64,000 bases of DNA from Calothrix sp. NIES-2098 (GCA_002368175.1 AP018172.1:4653001-4717000); one strand, 5' to 3'; counted from the first letter of the stretch, positions 1 to 9,131 are shown. A program made the numbers and translations. Notes: generated by a model from the letters alone, not told the origin.

Positions 1-1
1 A

Positions 2-91
2 ACCTACGAGAAATTCCGTGGTTCAGCAAAGCAACACGTAGAGGAAGCAGTGCCAGAATTTGCAAAGGTAATAGGTAAGTATACAAAATAA
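2..91 (+). CDS. 3' end of an unidentified gene (partial)
   Basis: A reading frame enters from the left edge and stops with TAA at 89-91, giving 29 residues that end in PEFAKVIGKYTK. The composition (Lys/Glu/Ala-rich, amphipathic) looks coding and the other forward frames close sooner or read poorly. The fragment is too short to identify and no family is claimed. The 18-bp hairpin about 150 bases downstream could end its transcript. Confidence 0.45.
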   Translation, partial: TYEKFRGSAKQHVEEAVPEFAKVIGKYTK

Positions 92-241
92 TGATTAAAT
101 GCGTAGAAGCTCTGCTTTATGTTGGCAGATATCGCCTGACAATGATGTCCTAAATATTTGGACAAAGAAAATTTATCCTAACGCCAAAAAAACTCAATGC
201 TTCACTTAAAGCTGGGAATTAAGCGTTAGGCAAAAAATAGA

Positions 242-291
242 AAACCCCTGTACTTTGACTTCGCATCAGCAAGGTCAAAGTACAGGGGTTT
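242..291. terminator. 18-bp perfect hairpin, terminator-like
   Basis: Bases 242-259 (AAACCCCTGTACTTTGAC) are exactly complementary to 274-291, with a 14-base loop. The outer arms give an A-run on one side and GGGGTTT on the other, so it could work as a terminator in either direction. Its TTTAGCAAT edge resembles the palindromes at 30303, 41240 and 47941. It may be a mobile repeat rather than a dedicated terminator. Confidence 0.6.
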
Positions 292-337
292 AGCAATTCA
301 AAAATCCAATAATAAAAGCCAGATGCCAAACAAATGT

Positions 338-410
338 AGTGTCTGTCATTGCGACTTGAACGCAGTGAAGGGAAGCAATCTCATTAATTTCAAGCTACTA
401 CAACAGACCG
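338..410. repeat. dispersed repeat, copy 1 (inverted relative to 47421-47494)
   Basis: This stretch, containing GTCTGTCATTGCGAC and AGTGAAGGGAAGCAATCTCA, matches the reverse complement of 47421-47494 over about 70 bases with only a few differences. Both copies are intergenic. Non-coding dispersed repeats of this kind are common in filamentous cyanobacteria. Confidence 0.75.
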
Positions 411-577
411 CAATTTAGTATCAGCAGGGAAATGTGCTTAATATAACTAATTTAATTTAGCTAATTAATTAACCCATTTGTAGGAGGTAACGAGAAAGTA
501 AACCAGTGTATTTTACAGATAGCCAGACCAACACCAGATGGTTTGAAGCTGCAATTTATATCAGAGAGGTAGAAATC

Positions 578-895
578 ATGTTGCGCTTCATTAAAGTTAC
601 AGCTACAGCTTTTGGGTTCTCATCTGCTTTGTTACTTGCTGGACAAATTGCTGTTAATGCTGAACAAACCTTACCTCGTCTAACTCCACAACAAGCTCAA
701 CATCTATCTCGTGACTTAGTTCCATATAATTCTCAAGAATTTTTCCGGCAAGGTCAAGAATTGATGGAAAGAGAAATCGAAATTCTCAGACAAAGAAAAC
801 TTACAGCTAATCAACCTGTTCTTAAGGTGAATGTCATACCGCAAGTCAAAAAAAACAACTCACCTAGCAACAACTTTAACGTTTTACCTAAGTGA
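578..895 (+). CDS. small secreted protein of unknown function
   Basis: A protein of 105 residues. I chose the ATG at 578 because it follows AGAGAGGT at a suitable distance and begins an obvious signal peptide: basic start MLRFIK, a hydrophobic stretch rich in Ala and Leu, and a likely cut after Val-Asn-Ala near residue 28. The frame is open back to a GTG at 506, but that would bury the signal peptide. The mature part is short, Gln/Arg/Asn-rich and predicted helical around EFFRQGQELMEREIEI. No family is recognised. It converges with the ABC exporter gene, 20 bases away. Export to the periplasm is inferred from the signal peptide only. Confidence 0.6.
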   Translation: MLRFIKVTATAFGFSSALLLAGQIAVNAEQTLPRLTPQQAQHLSRDLVPYNSQEFFRQGQELMEREIEILRQRKLTANQPVLKVNVIPQVKKNNSPSNNFNVLPK

Positions 896-915
896 TAGCA
901 ATTAAAAAAGAAGAT

Positions 916-2544
916 TTATCTACCATAATTATGATCGTATTCAATTTTGCCGTAGTCTAGTTTAACCACCCGGTCTGCTAAATGAAAATAGCGATCGTCG
1001 TGACTGATTACCAATACAGTTTTACCTTTATCTCTCAATTCTGGTAATAGCTGAGTGTAGAAGATATCTTTGAATAATGGGTCTTGGTCAGCTGCCCATT
1101 CATCAAATAGGTAAATTGGTCTATCTTCTAAATAAGCGGTGAGTAAAGCTAGCCGTTTACGCTGTCCTTGAGAAAGATTTGTGGTAGAAAGTCTTCCATT
1201 TTCAACTTTTACCTTATGCTCTAATTGGAGTTGCTTTAGGTATTTTTGGGCTTGAATATCTAAATCAGAATTTTCTAAACCTAAAAGTTCCTCAAATAAA
1301 TAAAAGTCAGAGAAAACCACAGAAAAATGTTGACGATACCATTCTCGATTATTGTCATTAATTGGCTCTCCATCTAACAAAATTTCTCCATTGTTAGGAA
1401 TGTAGAGTCCAGTAATTAGTTTTGCCAAGGTAGATTTACCACTACCATTGCCACCGACAATAAATACTATTTCTTGGCGAAATAACTTTAAGTCTATCGG
1501 ACCAAGGATAAAGCTATTATCTTCACTATCTCTATAATAAGTATGAGTAACGCCCTTTAGCTGTAAGCTCTGCCAAGTAGTTTTCACAGCCGGGGGTACA
1601 GTTGATTTCTCTACTCGACTAGCTAGAGATAGACCCAAGGAATCTATCTTTTGTAAAGCTACGTTTGCTCGAATAATTTGGGGCAAGTTATTAACTATAT
1701 TGTCCATTGGCAACATCAAATAAGTGAAAGTTAAGATGAAGCCAGAGAGAGTTTGCGAATTTACACTAATCAAATGAGGCAATGCGAACAACAAAAAACC
1801 GACCGCGAAAAAAAATATAAATCTGCCCCAGCTGGTAGTAACGGCAAATAGCGTCAATCCTTGAACATTATGATTGCGGTATTTAACAGCTGTGGATTTT
1901 AGTTGGTTTTCTAAAAATACTTGACGGCGTTGATAGTTAAGTTTGAGTTCTTTGACGCCTTCGGTGATAGTGCGAAAATCTTTAAATAGTACATCTTGAT
2001 CTTCACGGGAAAGAGCAAGTAATTCCTCTCCTCCTCGTAACAGCCATCGACAGCTGCCAAGTGCAACCACCATTAATCCCAAAACCATCAAAAATACAAA
2101 CCAGGAAAGCCAAGTAATATATACTAAGCAACCGCCAACCATTGCCAAATCAATGCATAAGAAAGGAATTAGATATACAGCATTCGCAACAGCTTGTACA
2201 TCTTCTGTTAAGGTTGCTAATATGCGAGGATTTCCTAGTTCTTCGATATGACTTAACTCGGAAGCCAGTATTTGCCGGCTCAAGCCTAGCCGTAATTGCA
2301 AGATAGCATTTTGAGAGAGGCGAACTAACATTACCTGAGAAATTATGCTGGTAATGAGTGCAACTATCACCAATCCCACAAAACCCCAGGCTATCGATGT
2401 CAGAGGTGATTGGCTACCAGGATTTGCCGCCGAACTAATCAGCGCAATTAGTCCAGCACTACTACCACCACTCAGGAATCCGGTGACGATCGCGATCGCC
2501 ACCATTCCCCATGAAGAACGTAAAAGAAAATAAATCAGATTCAT
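916..2544 (-). CDS. cyclic peptide export ABC transporter (SyrD/YojI/PvdE type)
   Basis: A fused ABC exporter half-transporter of 542 residues. The N-terminal membrane domain (about residues 1-300) has six likely helices. The ATPase domain carries Walker A GGNGSGKST (364-372), the signature LSQGQ (457-461), Walker B IYLFDEW (477-483) and the H-loop histidine near 515. The Walker B context FDEWAADQDP and the ISHDDRYF tail are typical of exporters linked to peptide siderophores, syringomycin or microcin-like cyclic peptides. Such proteins work as homodimers in the inner membrane. No peptide synthetase, precursor peptide or maturation enzyme is seen nearby, so the substrate is unknown. It is transcribed divergently from the glycosyltransferase at 2675. 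Confidence 0.88.
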   Translation of the reverse strand: MNLIYFLLRSSWGMVAIAIVTGFLSGGSSAGLIALISSAANPGSQSPLTSIAWGFVGLVIVALITSIISQVMLVRLSQNAILQLRLGLSRQILASELSHIEELGNPRILATLTEDVQAVANAVYLIPFLCIDLAMVGGCLVYITWLSWFVFLMVLGLMVVALGSCRWLLRGGEELLALSREDQDVLFKDFRTITEGVKELKLNYQRRQVFLENQLKSTAVKYRNHNVQGLTLFAVTTSWGRFIFFFAVGFLLFALPHLISVNSQTLSGFILTFTYLMLPMDNIVNNLPQIIRANVALQKIDSLGLSLASRVEKSTVPPAVKTTWQSLQLKGVTHTYYRDSEDNSFILGPIDLKLFRQEIVFIVGGNGSGKSTLAKLITGLYIPNNGEILLDGEPINDNNREWYRQHFSVVFSDFYLFEELLGLENSDLDIQAQKYLKQLQLEHKVKVENGRLSTTNLSQGQRKRLALLTAYLEDRPIYLFDEWAADQDPLFKDIFYTQLLPELRDKGKTVLVISHDDRYFHLADRVVKLDYGKIEYDHNYGR

Positions 2545-2674
2545 GAAAATATAATTATCAATTTCTGGAGTGCGTTCTCCTAGGGGTAAAAGAAGTTTCT
2601 AACGCGAACTTTCTATTATCTCATTCTATAAGTAGGATTTATCAAAATTTTCAGCCAACAGTAGGAGATGTGAC

Positions 2675-3853
2675 GTGGGGTTTACTTTATTCTTGAACTA
2701 TGCGATCTCAATTATTGAGTTATTGCTATTCATACTTTGCCTATCAGCGATCTTTTTTTACTGCTATGGCATATATGCAGCGATCGCTTTTTTTCATCAA
2801 CCCCAGACTATAAATTCAGCGTTCCATCCACCTATCTCTATCCTCAAGCCGATTTGTGGAGTCGATCGGGATGCGGAACAAAATTTAGCTTCTTTTTGCC
2901 AACAAGATTATCCAGAGTATCAGATTGTCTTTGCCGTGCGCGATCGCCAAGACCCTGGTATAGAAGTTATCAATAAAATTATCCAGCAGTTTCCCGATCT
3001 AGATATTCAGATGGTAGTGAGCGATCGCATTATCGGGACTAACCTAAAAGTGAGTAATTTAGCGAACGCTGTCACTGCGGCCAAATACGAAATTATACTT
3101 ATATCTGATAGTGATATTCGCGTGGGTGAAGACTATTTACAGCGAGTTATCCAGCTTTTTCAAGATGAGAATGTGGGTGTGGTTACTTGTTTGTATCGGT
3201 CTTTAGCTCAAGGATGGGTGACAATTTTAGAAGCAATTGGTACAGCTTGCGATTTTCATCCTGGCGTTTTAGTTAGCAATCACATGGAAGGGATAAAATT
3301 TGCCTTTGGTTCGACAATTGTGATTCGCAGACAGGCGCTAGAAGCAATTGGTGGATTTGCGGCGGTTGCTGATTATCTAGCAGATGACTTTCAACTTGGC
3401 TATTTACCAGCCCAAGCAGGTTATAAGGTAGTGCTATGCGATTACATAGTCGATCATGTCTTAGCTAGCAGCACATTAGCTGAAGCTATCCAACGCCAAA
3501 TCCGTTGGGCGCGTTGTATCAGGGTTTCTCGTCCTTGGGGTTATGTAGGGCTGCTGTTTACCTACGGTACAGTTACTAGTTTACTTTTGGCGATCGCTAC
3601 AGGTGGATCGATATTTGGCTGGACTGTACTCGCTATTACCTGGGTGATGCGTTTACTGATGGGTTGGCTAGTTGGGGTGAAAATGCTAAACGACCAAGTA
3701 GCAAAAAAATATTTTTGGATAATTCCTATACGCGATTTATTCCACTTTGCCATTTGGTGTAGTGGCTTTATTGGTAGCACAATTGCATGGCGAGGACAAA
3801 AATTTAAGCTGATCGAAGGTGGTAAGTTGACAGCAGATTTAGCAAAATCTTGA
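2675..3853 (+). CDS. GT21 glycosyltransferase, ceramide glucosyltransferase / HpnI-like
   Basis: A membrane glycosyltransferase of 392 residues. It starts with GTG at 2675, supported by GTAGGAGAT just upstream. There is one N-terminal membrane helix (about 10-35), a cytosolic GT-A domain, and C-terminal helices after residue 290. Family marks are the DSD metal-binding triplet (145-147), the acidic pair DD (237-238) and the R-xx-RW motif (274-278). These define family 21, which includes ceramide glucosyltransferase and the hopanoid enzyme HpnI that adds N-acetylglucosamine to bacteriohopanetetrol. In a cyanobacterium the hopanoid or glycolipid role is more likely than ceramide, but no hopanoid genes sit next to it. 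The donor and acceptor are not shown by sequence alone. Confidence 0.85.
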   Translation: MGFTLFLNYAISIIELLLFILCLSAIFFYCYGIYAAIAFFHQPQTINSAFHPPISILKPICGVDRDAEQNLASFCQQDYPEYQIVFAVRDRQDPGIEVINKIIQQFPDLDIQMVVSDRIIGTNLKVSNLANAVTAAKYEIILISDSDIRVGEDYLQRVIQLFQDENVGVVTCLYRSLAQGWVTILEAIGTACDFHPGVLVSNHMEGIKFAFGSTIVIRRQALEAIGGFAAVADYLADDFQLGYLPAQAGYKVVLCDYIVDHVLASSTLAEAIQRQIRWARCIRVSRPWGYVGLLFTYGTVTSLLLAIATGGSIFGWTVLAITWVMRLLMGWLVGVKMLNDQVAKKYFWIIPIRDLFHFAIWCSGFIGSTIAWRGQKFKLIEGGKLTADLAKS

Positions 3854-3931
3854 GCTAATTTTGTTGAATGACAATTCAGGAATCAAGGACTGTTAGGATA
3901 ATAATTACCCTTCAGATTTGCTAGAGCGTCC

Positions 3932-4516
3932 ATGCACAACACAGAAACGACGTTAAAACTTCGCCTGTGGACTGTGGAAGAATACCACCGCATGGCTGAG
4001 GCTGGAATTTTTGCTGCTGATGAACGTGTGGAACTTTTAGAAGGAAAGATTATCTGGATGAGTGCTAAAGGAACAGCCCATCGTTCAGCAGTGGGGAGGA
4101 CAGACTACTTACTAAAAAATAGGTTAGGAAATCGGGCTTGGGTATCCATTCAAGACCCAGTAAAGTTAAATGAAAGGTCTGAACCAGAACCGGATATTGC
4201 TGTTGTTAAAGTAGACCCACTGGATTATGCAGACCACCATCCGACTCCTGCTGAAGTTTATCTGATTATTGAAGTAGCAGATAGCAGCCTGAAACTAGAC
4301 TGTGAAACTAAAGGGAAAGCTTACTCCAAAGCAGGAATTACAGATTATTGGGTATTGGATGTGATTGGTCGGCAATTACACATCTTTCGAGAACCAACTG
4401 AGGATGGCTATCAAAGTGAAGTGATTTTAGCAGAAGATCGGACTATTTCACCTCTACAGTTCCCTGATTTGCAGATTGCAATTAGTGAGATGTTACCACC
4501 GATCGGTAAGTTGTAG
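3932..4516 (+). CDS. Uma2 family endonuclease (DUF820)
   Basis: A 194-residue protein of the Uma2/DUF820 family, which is greatly expanded in filamentous cyanobacteria and has a PD-(D/E)XK nuclease fold. Diagnostic pieces are WTVEEYHRMAEAGIF near the N-terminus, VELLEGKI, EPDIAVV (Asp near 88), IIEVADSS (Glu 114) and the Lys/Tyr segment KAYSKAGITDYWVLDV. The usual acidic and lysine residues of the active site appear intact. The biological role of these proteins is not settled; they are often single genes scattered through genomes, as here. Confidence 0.9.
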   Translation: MHNTETTLKLRLWTVEEYHRMAEAGIFAADERVELLEGKIIWMSAKGTAHRSAVGRTDYLLKNRLGNRAWVSIQDPVKLNERSEPEPDIAVVKVDPLDYADHHPTPAEVYLIIEVADSSLKLDCETKGKAYSKAGITDYWVLDVIGRQLHIFREPTEDGYQSEVILAEDRTISPLQFPDLQIAISEMLPPIGKL

Positions 4517-5031
4517 ATGAGTGCGATCGCTCTTAATTACCTATCTCAATATTACTCACACTGCCGAATCTTAATTGTTTTGTTCTCTTGCTAGCGTAAA
4601 GTTTATCAGCATCAACTTCACGTTAAGTTAACACAAATCATTAACCACTCTATAAATACTTAATAACTACTGAATTAAAATGCTCGATAAATTAAATTTT
4701 TTAGAAAATACTTAGTAGCATCACTGACAGTTAAATTTATGTATGCCATTTTTTAATGAAAAATGTAGTGGCAGTGACATTTGTCTAGGGGATACTACAT
4801 TATCTTTTTTAAATATTCCCCGAATTTTCATGTGCAGAGGAAAAGCAAACTTAACTTGAGATCAAATAAATCTGTCATAGTATTTAATTTTGGAGGTGAT
4901 TAGTTAGATTTACTGTAAAGTATTTGCAAAACTTTTGTAAGTTCATCAATCCTTAATAGTATCCTAGTATTTCTTCGCAGAAGAATACGGTAGATTAGAG
5001 GTCTGATAACTCTATAAATTAAGTATTTTCT
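4517..5031. other. intergenic region upstream of the CAP gene
   Basis: No gene is seen in this AT-rich stretch. A perfect 6-bp inverted repeat (TTCTTC-GCA-GAAGAA, 4971-4985) and a TATAAAT box near 5012 lie just before the CAP gene and may form its promoter and a regulator site. This is inferred from position only. Confidence 0.4.
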
Positions 5032-5580
5032 ATGTTCCGACAAACTGCTTTTGGCATAGCTTTAAGTACGCTTGTCTTTGCCAGTGGATTAACAACTGTT
5101 CCTGTTCCTGGTCACAGTTCTACAAGCAAACCTACTCATAATAAACAGTTATCGATTCCTTCAGATCGGGTTGCAGAATCAACTACTGTTTTTAATACTA
5201 CGGCTCTCGAAAAATCAGTTTTTGACAAAATTAATCGATATCGTGTTTCTAAAGGTTTGTCAAAGTTGAGCATCAATGCAACTATCACTCGGCAGGCAAG
5301 AATTCATAGTCAAAATATGGCGAATGGAAAAGTTCCCTTTAGCCATCAAGGATTTAAACAGCGAGTAACTTCTCTCCCAATTATCTACAGTAGTGCTGGA
5401 GAAAATGTTGCTTTTAACCAAGGATATAACGATCCCGCATCACAAGCTGTTATTGGTTGGCTGAATAGTCCCGGACATTTAAAAAACATCAAAGGGAAGT
5501 ATAACCTCACAGGAATTGGTGTTGCTACCAATAAACAGGGTGAAGTCTACCTTACGCAGATTTTCTTGCAGACCAACTAG
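5032..5580 (+). CDS. secreted CAP-domain (SCP/PR-1 like) protein
   Basis: A protein of 182 residues with an N-terminal signal peptide (hydrophobic through about residue 25) and a short Ser/Thr-rich linker. The CAP domain runs from about residue 62 to the end. CAP marks are LEKSVFDKINRYR, the SHQGF histidine, AGENVA, the WLNSPGHLKNI loop with the second histidine, GIGVA and the final strand YLTQIF. Bacterial CAP proteins are secreted or surface-bound; proposed roles include lipid binding and wall-associated activity, and no reaction can be assigned here. It has its own promoter region and no operon partner. Confidence 0.9.
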   Translation: MFRQTAFGIALSTLVFASGLTTVPVPGHSSTSKPTHNKQLSIPSDRVAESTTVFNTTALEKSVFDKINRYRVSKGLSKLSINATITRQARIHSQNMANGKVPFSHQGFKQRVTSLPIIYSSAGENVAFNQGYNDPASQAVIGWLNSPGHLKNIKGKYNLTGIGVATNKQGEVYLTQIFLQTN

Positions 5581-5646
5581 TACCACTGCGCGGAATTCAA
5601 AATTCAAACAGGTATAAGGCCTAGGCTTACCATTGATTTTGAATGT
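5579..5646. repeat. dispersed repeat, short copy
   Basis: It begins AGTACCACTGCGCGGAATTC and ends near TTGATTTTGAATG. The head and tail match those of the longer copy at 7129-7250, which has extra sequence in the middle. Both lie between genes. Confidence 0.55.
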
Positions 5647-5857
5647 TTGCTTGACTTGCGCCACGTTGTAATAGATTGATAGCAGTTATTCTTTGGATGT
5701 TATGTGCGGTCGAATGCCAAGATTTTGTAACTCAACAACAAATCTGCATTCGCCACAATTCAAAATGGCTAGAATTTCTGATTTTTTTGCACAATAATAA
5801 TGTAGTGTCTAAAAGAACCTGCTTCTGTTGGACACTGCTTTTATTTTTGAGTGATTC

Positions 5858-6487
5858 ATGACTTTACAAGATTTTCAGGTAAGCGATCGCGACCTTAGCG
5901 ACGCTGCACTATCCCAATATCTAAAATCAGAGGCGATCGCTGTTGATACAGAAACAATGGGATTGTTACCACAGCGCGATCGGCTTTGTCTCGTCCAACT
6001 GTGCAATCAAGAAGGTCAAGTAACTGCAATTCGCATTGCCAAAGGACAAACCACAGCACCAAACTTAAAAAAACTTTTGGAAGCAGTAAATGTTTTAAAA
6101 ATATTTCACTTTGCACGTTTTGATATTGCTACTTTGCGTTACAACCTAGGAATTAACGTTCAACCTATTTTTTGTACCAAAATAGCCTCTAAATTAGCTC
6201 GTACTTACACCAATCGACACGGATTGAAGGATGTCGTGCAAGAGTTGGAAAAAGTAGAACTGGATAAAAGCGCTCAAAGTTCTGATTGGGGTAACGCTGA
6301 TAATTTATCAGTAGAACAACTAAGTTATGCTGCTAACGATGTTCGTTATTTACTCAGCGTACAACAAAAGCTGATTAACATGCTAAAAAGAGAAGAACGT
6401 TGGCAACTAGCTCAAGAGTGTTTTCAAGTTTTACCAATAATTGTATCTTTAGACTTATTGCAATTTAAGGATTTATTTGAACACTAG
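5858..6487 (+). CDS. RNase D-like 3'-5' exonuclease
   Basis: A protein of 209 residues made almost entirely of one DEDD-type exonuclease domain. Motif Exo I is AVDTETMG (Asp30, Glu32). Exo II lies in the KIFHFARFDIATL segment (Asp). Exo III is LSYAANDVRYLL, the Y-xxx-D form (DEDDy). Full-length RNase D has one or two C-terminal HRDC domains, which are absent, so this is the short cyanobacterial form. It probably trims the 3' ends of structured RNAs such as tRNA precursors, but DNA as substrate is not excluded. It converges with the rhodanese gene across a hairpin. Confidence 0.88.
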   Translation: MTLQDFQVSDRDLSDAALSQYLKSEAIAVDTETMGLLPQRDRLCLVQLCNQEGQVTAIRIAKGQTTAPNLKKLLEAVNVLKIFHFARFDIATLRYNLGINVQPIFCTKIASKLARTYTNRHGLKDVVQELEKVELDKSAQSSDWGNADNLSVEQLSYAANDVRYLLSVQQKLINMLKREERWQLAQECFQVLPIIVSLDLLQFKDLFEH

Positions 6488-6505
6488 TTATTGCTACTAA
6501 AGCAG

Positions 6506-6552
6506 AGTCATGAGTCATTATTTCACCACTCATTATTTAATGACTCATGACT
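6506..6552. terminator. 15-bp perfect inverted repeat between convergent genes
   Basis: Bases 6506-6520 (AGTCATGAGTCATTA) pair exactly with 6538-6552 across a 17-base loop. It sits between the convergent exonuclease and rhodanese genes, where a two-way terminator is expected. The AATGACT heptamer units also recur at 54022-54053, so it may be built from a repeat family. It lacks a long T-run. Confidence 0.5.
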
Positions 6553-6569
6553 CATGACTTAAGTTAAAG

Positions 6570-7025
6570 TTATACGTCTTTCTTCTGGGTTTCTGCGTGT
6601 TCTTGTATCCGAGACACAACATTGTAGTCCCCAGCGCCAGGAGGAGTTAGCGCTTCCACACCTCCTTCTGTTGGGCCGCCAATTGCCTTCCAAGCTGCAA
6701 GACCACCTTTGAGTTGAGACACATGTTCAAACCCAGCAGAACGCAGGAATTGTACAGCTTGAGCAGTTTCTTCTTCGTTAGCACCGTAAATGTAAATATC
6801 ACGGCTTTTATCTATGGTTGATGAGGCGCGGTTTACTAATTCATCACTAGGCATTGACATTGCGCCCAAAATCCGTCCTTCATTAAAAGTTTGGCGATCG
6901 CGCACATCTAGTATTGTGAAAGCTGGTTCGCCCCACTCTAAACGAGCTTTTAGTACGTGAACATCAGATTGAGGTTCGATGGGTGGCTGTTGAGGAATGA
7001 TATTATCTACTAGATTATTAGCCAT
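6570..7025 (-). CDS. rhodanese-like domain protein lacking the catalytic cysteine
   Basis: A single rhodanese domain of 151 residues: FTILDVRDRQTFNEGRILGA is the CH2A-like segment and GFEHVSQLKGGLAAWKAIGG the C-terminal part. The active-site loop, normally Cys-x5 after a strand ending in tyrosine, reads IYIYGANEEETA, with Gly where Cys belongs. The protein therefore should not transfer sulfur and may act as a binding or regulatory module. Similar short rhodanese-fold proteins are common in cyanobacteria. The extra residues at both ends (about 20 each) look unstructured. Confidence 0.82.
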   Translation of the reverse strand: MANNLVDNIIPQQPPIEPQSDVHVLKARLEWGEPAFTILDVRDRQTFNEGRILGAMSMPSDELVNRASSTIDKSRDIYIYGANEEETAQAVQFLRSAGFEHVSQLKGGLAAWKAIGGPTEGGVEALTPPGAGDYNVVSRIQEHAETQKKDV

Positions 7026-8298
7026 AACTATCTCTTGCTGATTACATTAACAGCAATTTATCGAAAAAAATAGTTTTATTTGCTCTTTCCCTGGTATGAG
7101 AATTTTTAAGCTCTCTCTTGAGATAGACTAGTACCGCAGACCGAATTCAAAATTAAAAATTCGTCTTGAAAAGTTTGCTCAATGAGGGAACCCCCGCACG
7201 CAACTTTTCGCAAAATTCAAACAGCTATAAGCATTTCATTGATTTGGAATTGGTTGTTTATTTAGTTTTTTATGATTGTAAATTTAGTTATAACAGTCTG
7301 AAAAAGCTTGAAAGGCTCGCTACATCGTCTTTAAGCGCTGAATAATTTGCAAGAGTGAATACGTCAAACTGTCTTTTTTTATTAGTTTGGTATCGAATCA
7401 TCTAGCCAATATTTACTCTCTGATGCCTGAGACTGATACTAAATTTTTACTGACAATAGGTTTTGTTTGTTAACACCTGTTCTCCCACATCAAGCAACAG
7501 AAGCAAACTTAAATATCCCAATGGGACATCACGCCTCTGAATTGAGGATTTTGAATTGGTATAGCTTAAGTTCTCCGGGGATAACTTTGCATTTAAGACA
7601 ACCGTATTTGGCTAGTTACAGGCTTATTTGGAAAATTGTAGTTTTAAATACTTTCTATTCTTGCCGCTTATTATTTAAACTTATAATTAGTGTGGTCAAT
7701 TTTCAAATACATCAACAGGATTTAGATAAATGAGTTAACGCCAAGTAGAATATATTACAATTTATCATGAATGATGTTGAGTTGCTAATTTTGCTTAAGA
7801 ACATTGATAAGTAGATAAATTAGACAATGAAATCGATAAACTTCTTGCACAAGTCTTGATTCTCATCTTCTCCTTTGCGTCTTTGCGCCTTTGTGTGAGA
7901 CAAAAAAATATTTATGCAAGAGGTCTAATATTTATTCAGGGAAAATTTTAATTTATGAGTAATTTTAAATGACTAAGTAACTACAAAACTGTGTTGTATT
8001 TAATACTGCAATATCCTACTCCGATTTCAGGACAATTGTGTAAGAAAAAATCTTTGATTCAGAGCTTCCAGAACTTTCATAGAAATTTAGTATAGATAAG
8101 TTATACATTGCCTATGTCTGGCGAGCAGCAGCAACTTTAAAATAATCGTGAGGTTTAGATATTAGTAGGCGAGGTAAAGGAGGAAATACTCTTCCGTAAA
8201 GCAAAGCTGTGAAAGCATACACAGGATCTCACAAAGTAGCTATTGCAGAGTAGCGATCGCAAGCGAATCGCCACATAAATAATTGAGGTTAGAAAGTT
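7026..8298. other. long gene-poor intergenic region
   Basis: About 1.27 kb without a convincing gene. It contains the long copy of the dispersed repeat at 7129-7250. It also has a remnant near 7865-7905 of the CTTTGCGTC-type short tandem repeat common in this group; a related stretch is at 37806-37845. The DNA before the response regulator (8100-8298) is the likely promoter zone and contains a HIP1 site near 8253. An 88-codon open frame at 7467-7733 looks non-coding. Confidence 0.5.
7129..7250. repeat. dispersed repeat, long copy
   Basis: It shares AGTACC...GAATTCAAAATT at its head and AAATTCAAACAG.TATAAG...CATTGATTT at its tail with 5579-5646. The middle holds an additional segment including GGGAACCCCCGCACGCAA. 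The pattern suggests one repeat family with a variable insert. Confidence 0.5.
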
Positions 8299-9015
8299 AT
8301 GGTGATGGTTCCCGCTACTAATCCCAAAATTCTTGTTGTAGATGATGACTATGGTGTTCGCAATCTGATATATCGATTTTTAAGCCGAAAATATCATATA
8401 GATTCGGCAGCTGATGGTAAAACTGCATTAAATTTATTCGATCAATTCAATCCAGATTTAGTGATTTTGGATTGGAATTTGCCAGATACTACTGGCTATA
8501 ACCTCTGCCAAGAAATGCAACGTCGCACTAATGTGTTAGTCATGATCCTGACTAGCCGAACTGAAGAAGCCGATAAAATCAAGATTATGTCCGCTGGTGC
8601 TGATGACTTTATCACCAAGCCCTTTAGCCTAGCAGAATTAGAACTGAGAATCCAAGCTCTGTTGCGGCGTATGCGGACGATTAACCCCTCAAAAACACAA
8701 CGCCTCGTATTTCATCAGCTAGCAATTAACCCCGATGGGCGAGAGGTGACACTTAAAGATAAACCTCTATCATTAACTGCATTAGAATTTAATATTTTAC
8801 ATTTTTTAGCCACTCATCCGGGTCAAGCTTGGAGTCGTCCCCAGCTGATTCAAAAAATTTGGGGCTGTGAATATGTTGGCGATGGACGAGTAGTTGATGT
8901 CCATATTGGTCAGCTACGCAAAAAGATGGAAGTAGATCCGAATGTGCCGGAGTATATTAAAACTGTTCGCGGCTATGGTTACAAGTTTGAGCCACCAGAA
9001 AACGGCACAGCTTAA
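8299..9015 (+). CDS. OmpR-family response regulator
   Basis: A protein of 238 residues: receiver domain (about 10-125) and winged-helix DNA-binding domain (about 140-232). The acidic pocket is VVDDD, the phospho-acceptor is Asp58 in VILDWNLPDTTGY, the switch threonine is in ILTSR and the conserved lysine is Lys107 in TKPFS. The output domain has the OmpR pattern ALEFNILHFLATHPGQAWSR...VRGYGYKF. No histidine kinase gene is adjacent, so it is an orphan regulator. It resembles the cyanobacterial NrrA/Rre37 group in its N-terminus by memory only; I do not assign a symbol. The long upstream region suggests separate regulation. Confidence 0.92.
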   Translation: MVMVPATNPKILVVDDDYGVRNLIYRFLSRKYHIDSAADGKTALNLFDQFNPDLVILDWNLPDTTGYNLCQEMQRRTNVLVMILTSRTEEADKIKIMSAGADDFITKPFSLAELELRIQALLRRMRTINPSKTQRLVFHQLAINPDGREVTLKDKPLSLTALEFNILHFLATHPGQAWSRPQLIQKIWGCEYVGDGRVVDVHIGQLRKKMEVDPNVPEYIKTVRGYGYKFEPPENGTA

Positions 9016-9131
9016 GTAGCTCAAGTAATATTAAATACTAGTAAGTATTGTTTCCTTCACAAAACGACATATTTAGGTAAAATTAGGTAAAGCAATTCTT
9101 GCACCTAATAACCCAAGGCATCAGCAAACCC

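Larger units (their letters stand above)
92..577. other. intergenic region with hairpin and dispersed repeat
   Basis: No convincing gene is seen. The region holds the long hairpin at 242-291 and one copy of a dispersed repeat at 338-410. A purine-rich stretch (TAGGAGGTAA at 481-490) lies before a GTG-started extension of the next gene. Confidence 0.6.

Noticed and set aside
506..577. Upstream GTG start for the small secreted protein
   Set aside because: It would place 24 polar residues before the signal peptide, and the ATG at 578 has its own ribosome-binding site.
7467..7733. 88-codon forward open frame in the long intergenic region
   Set aside because: Starts at TTG, no ribosome-binding site, composition not protein-like and it overlaps repeat-rich DNA.
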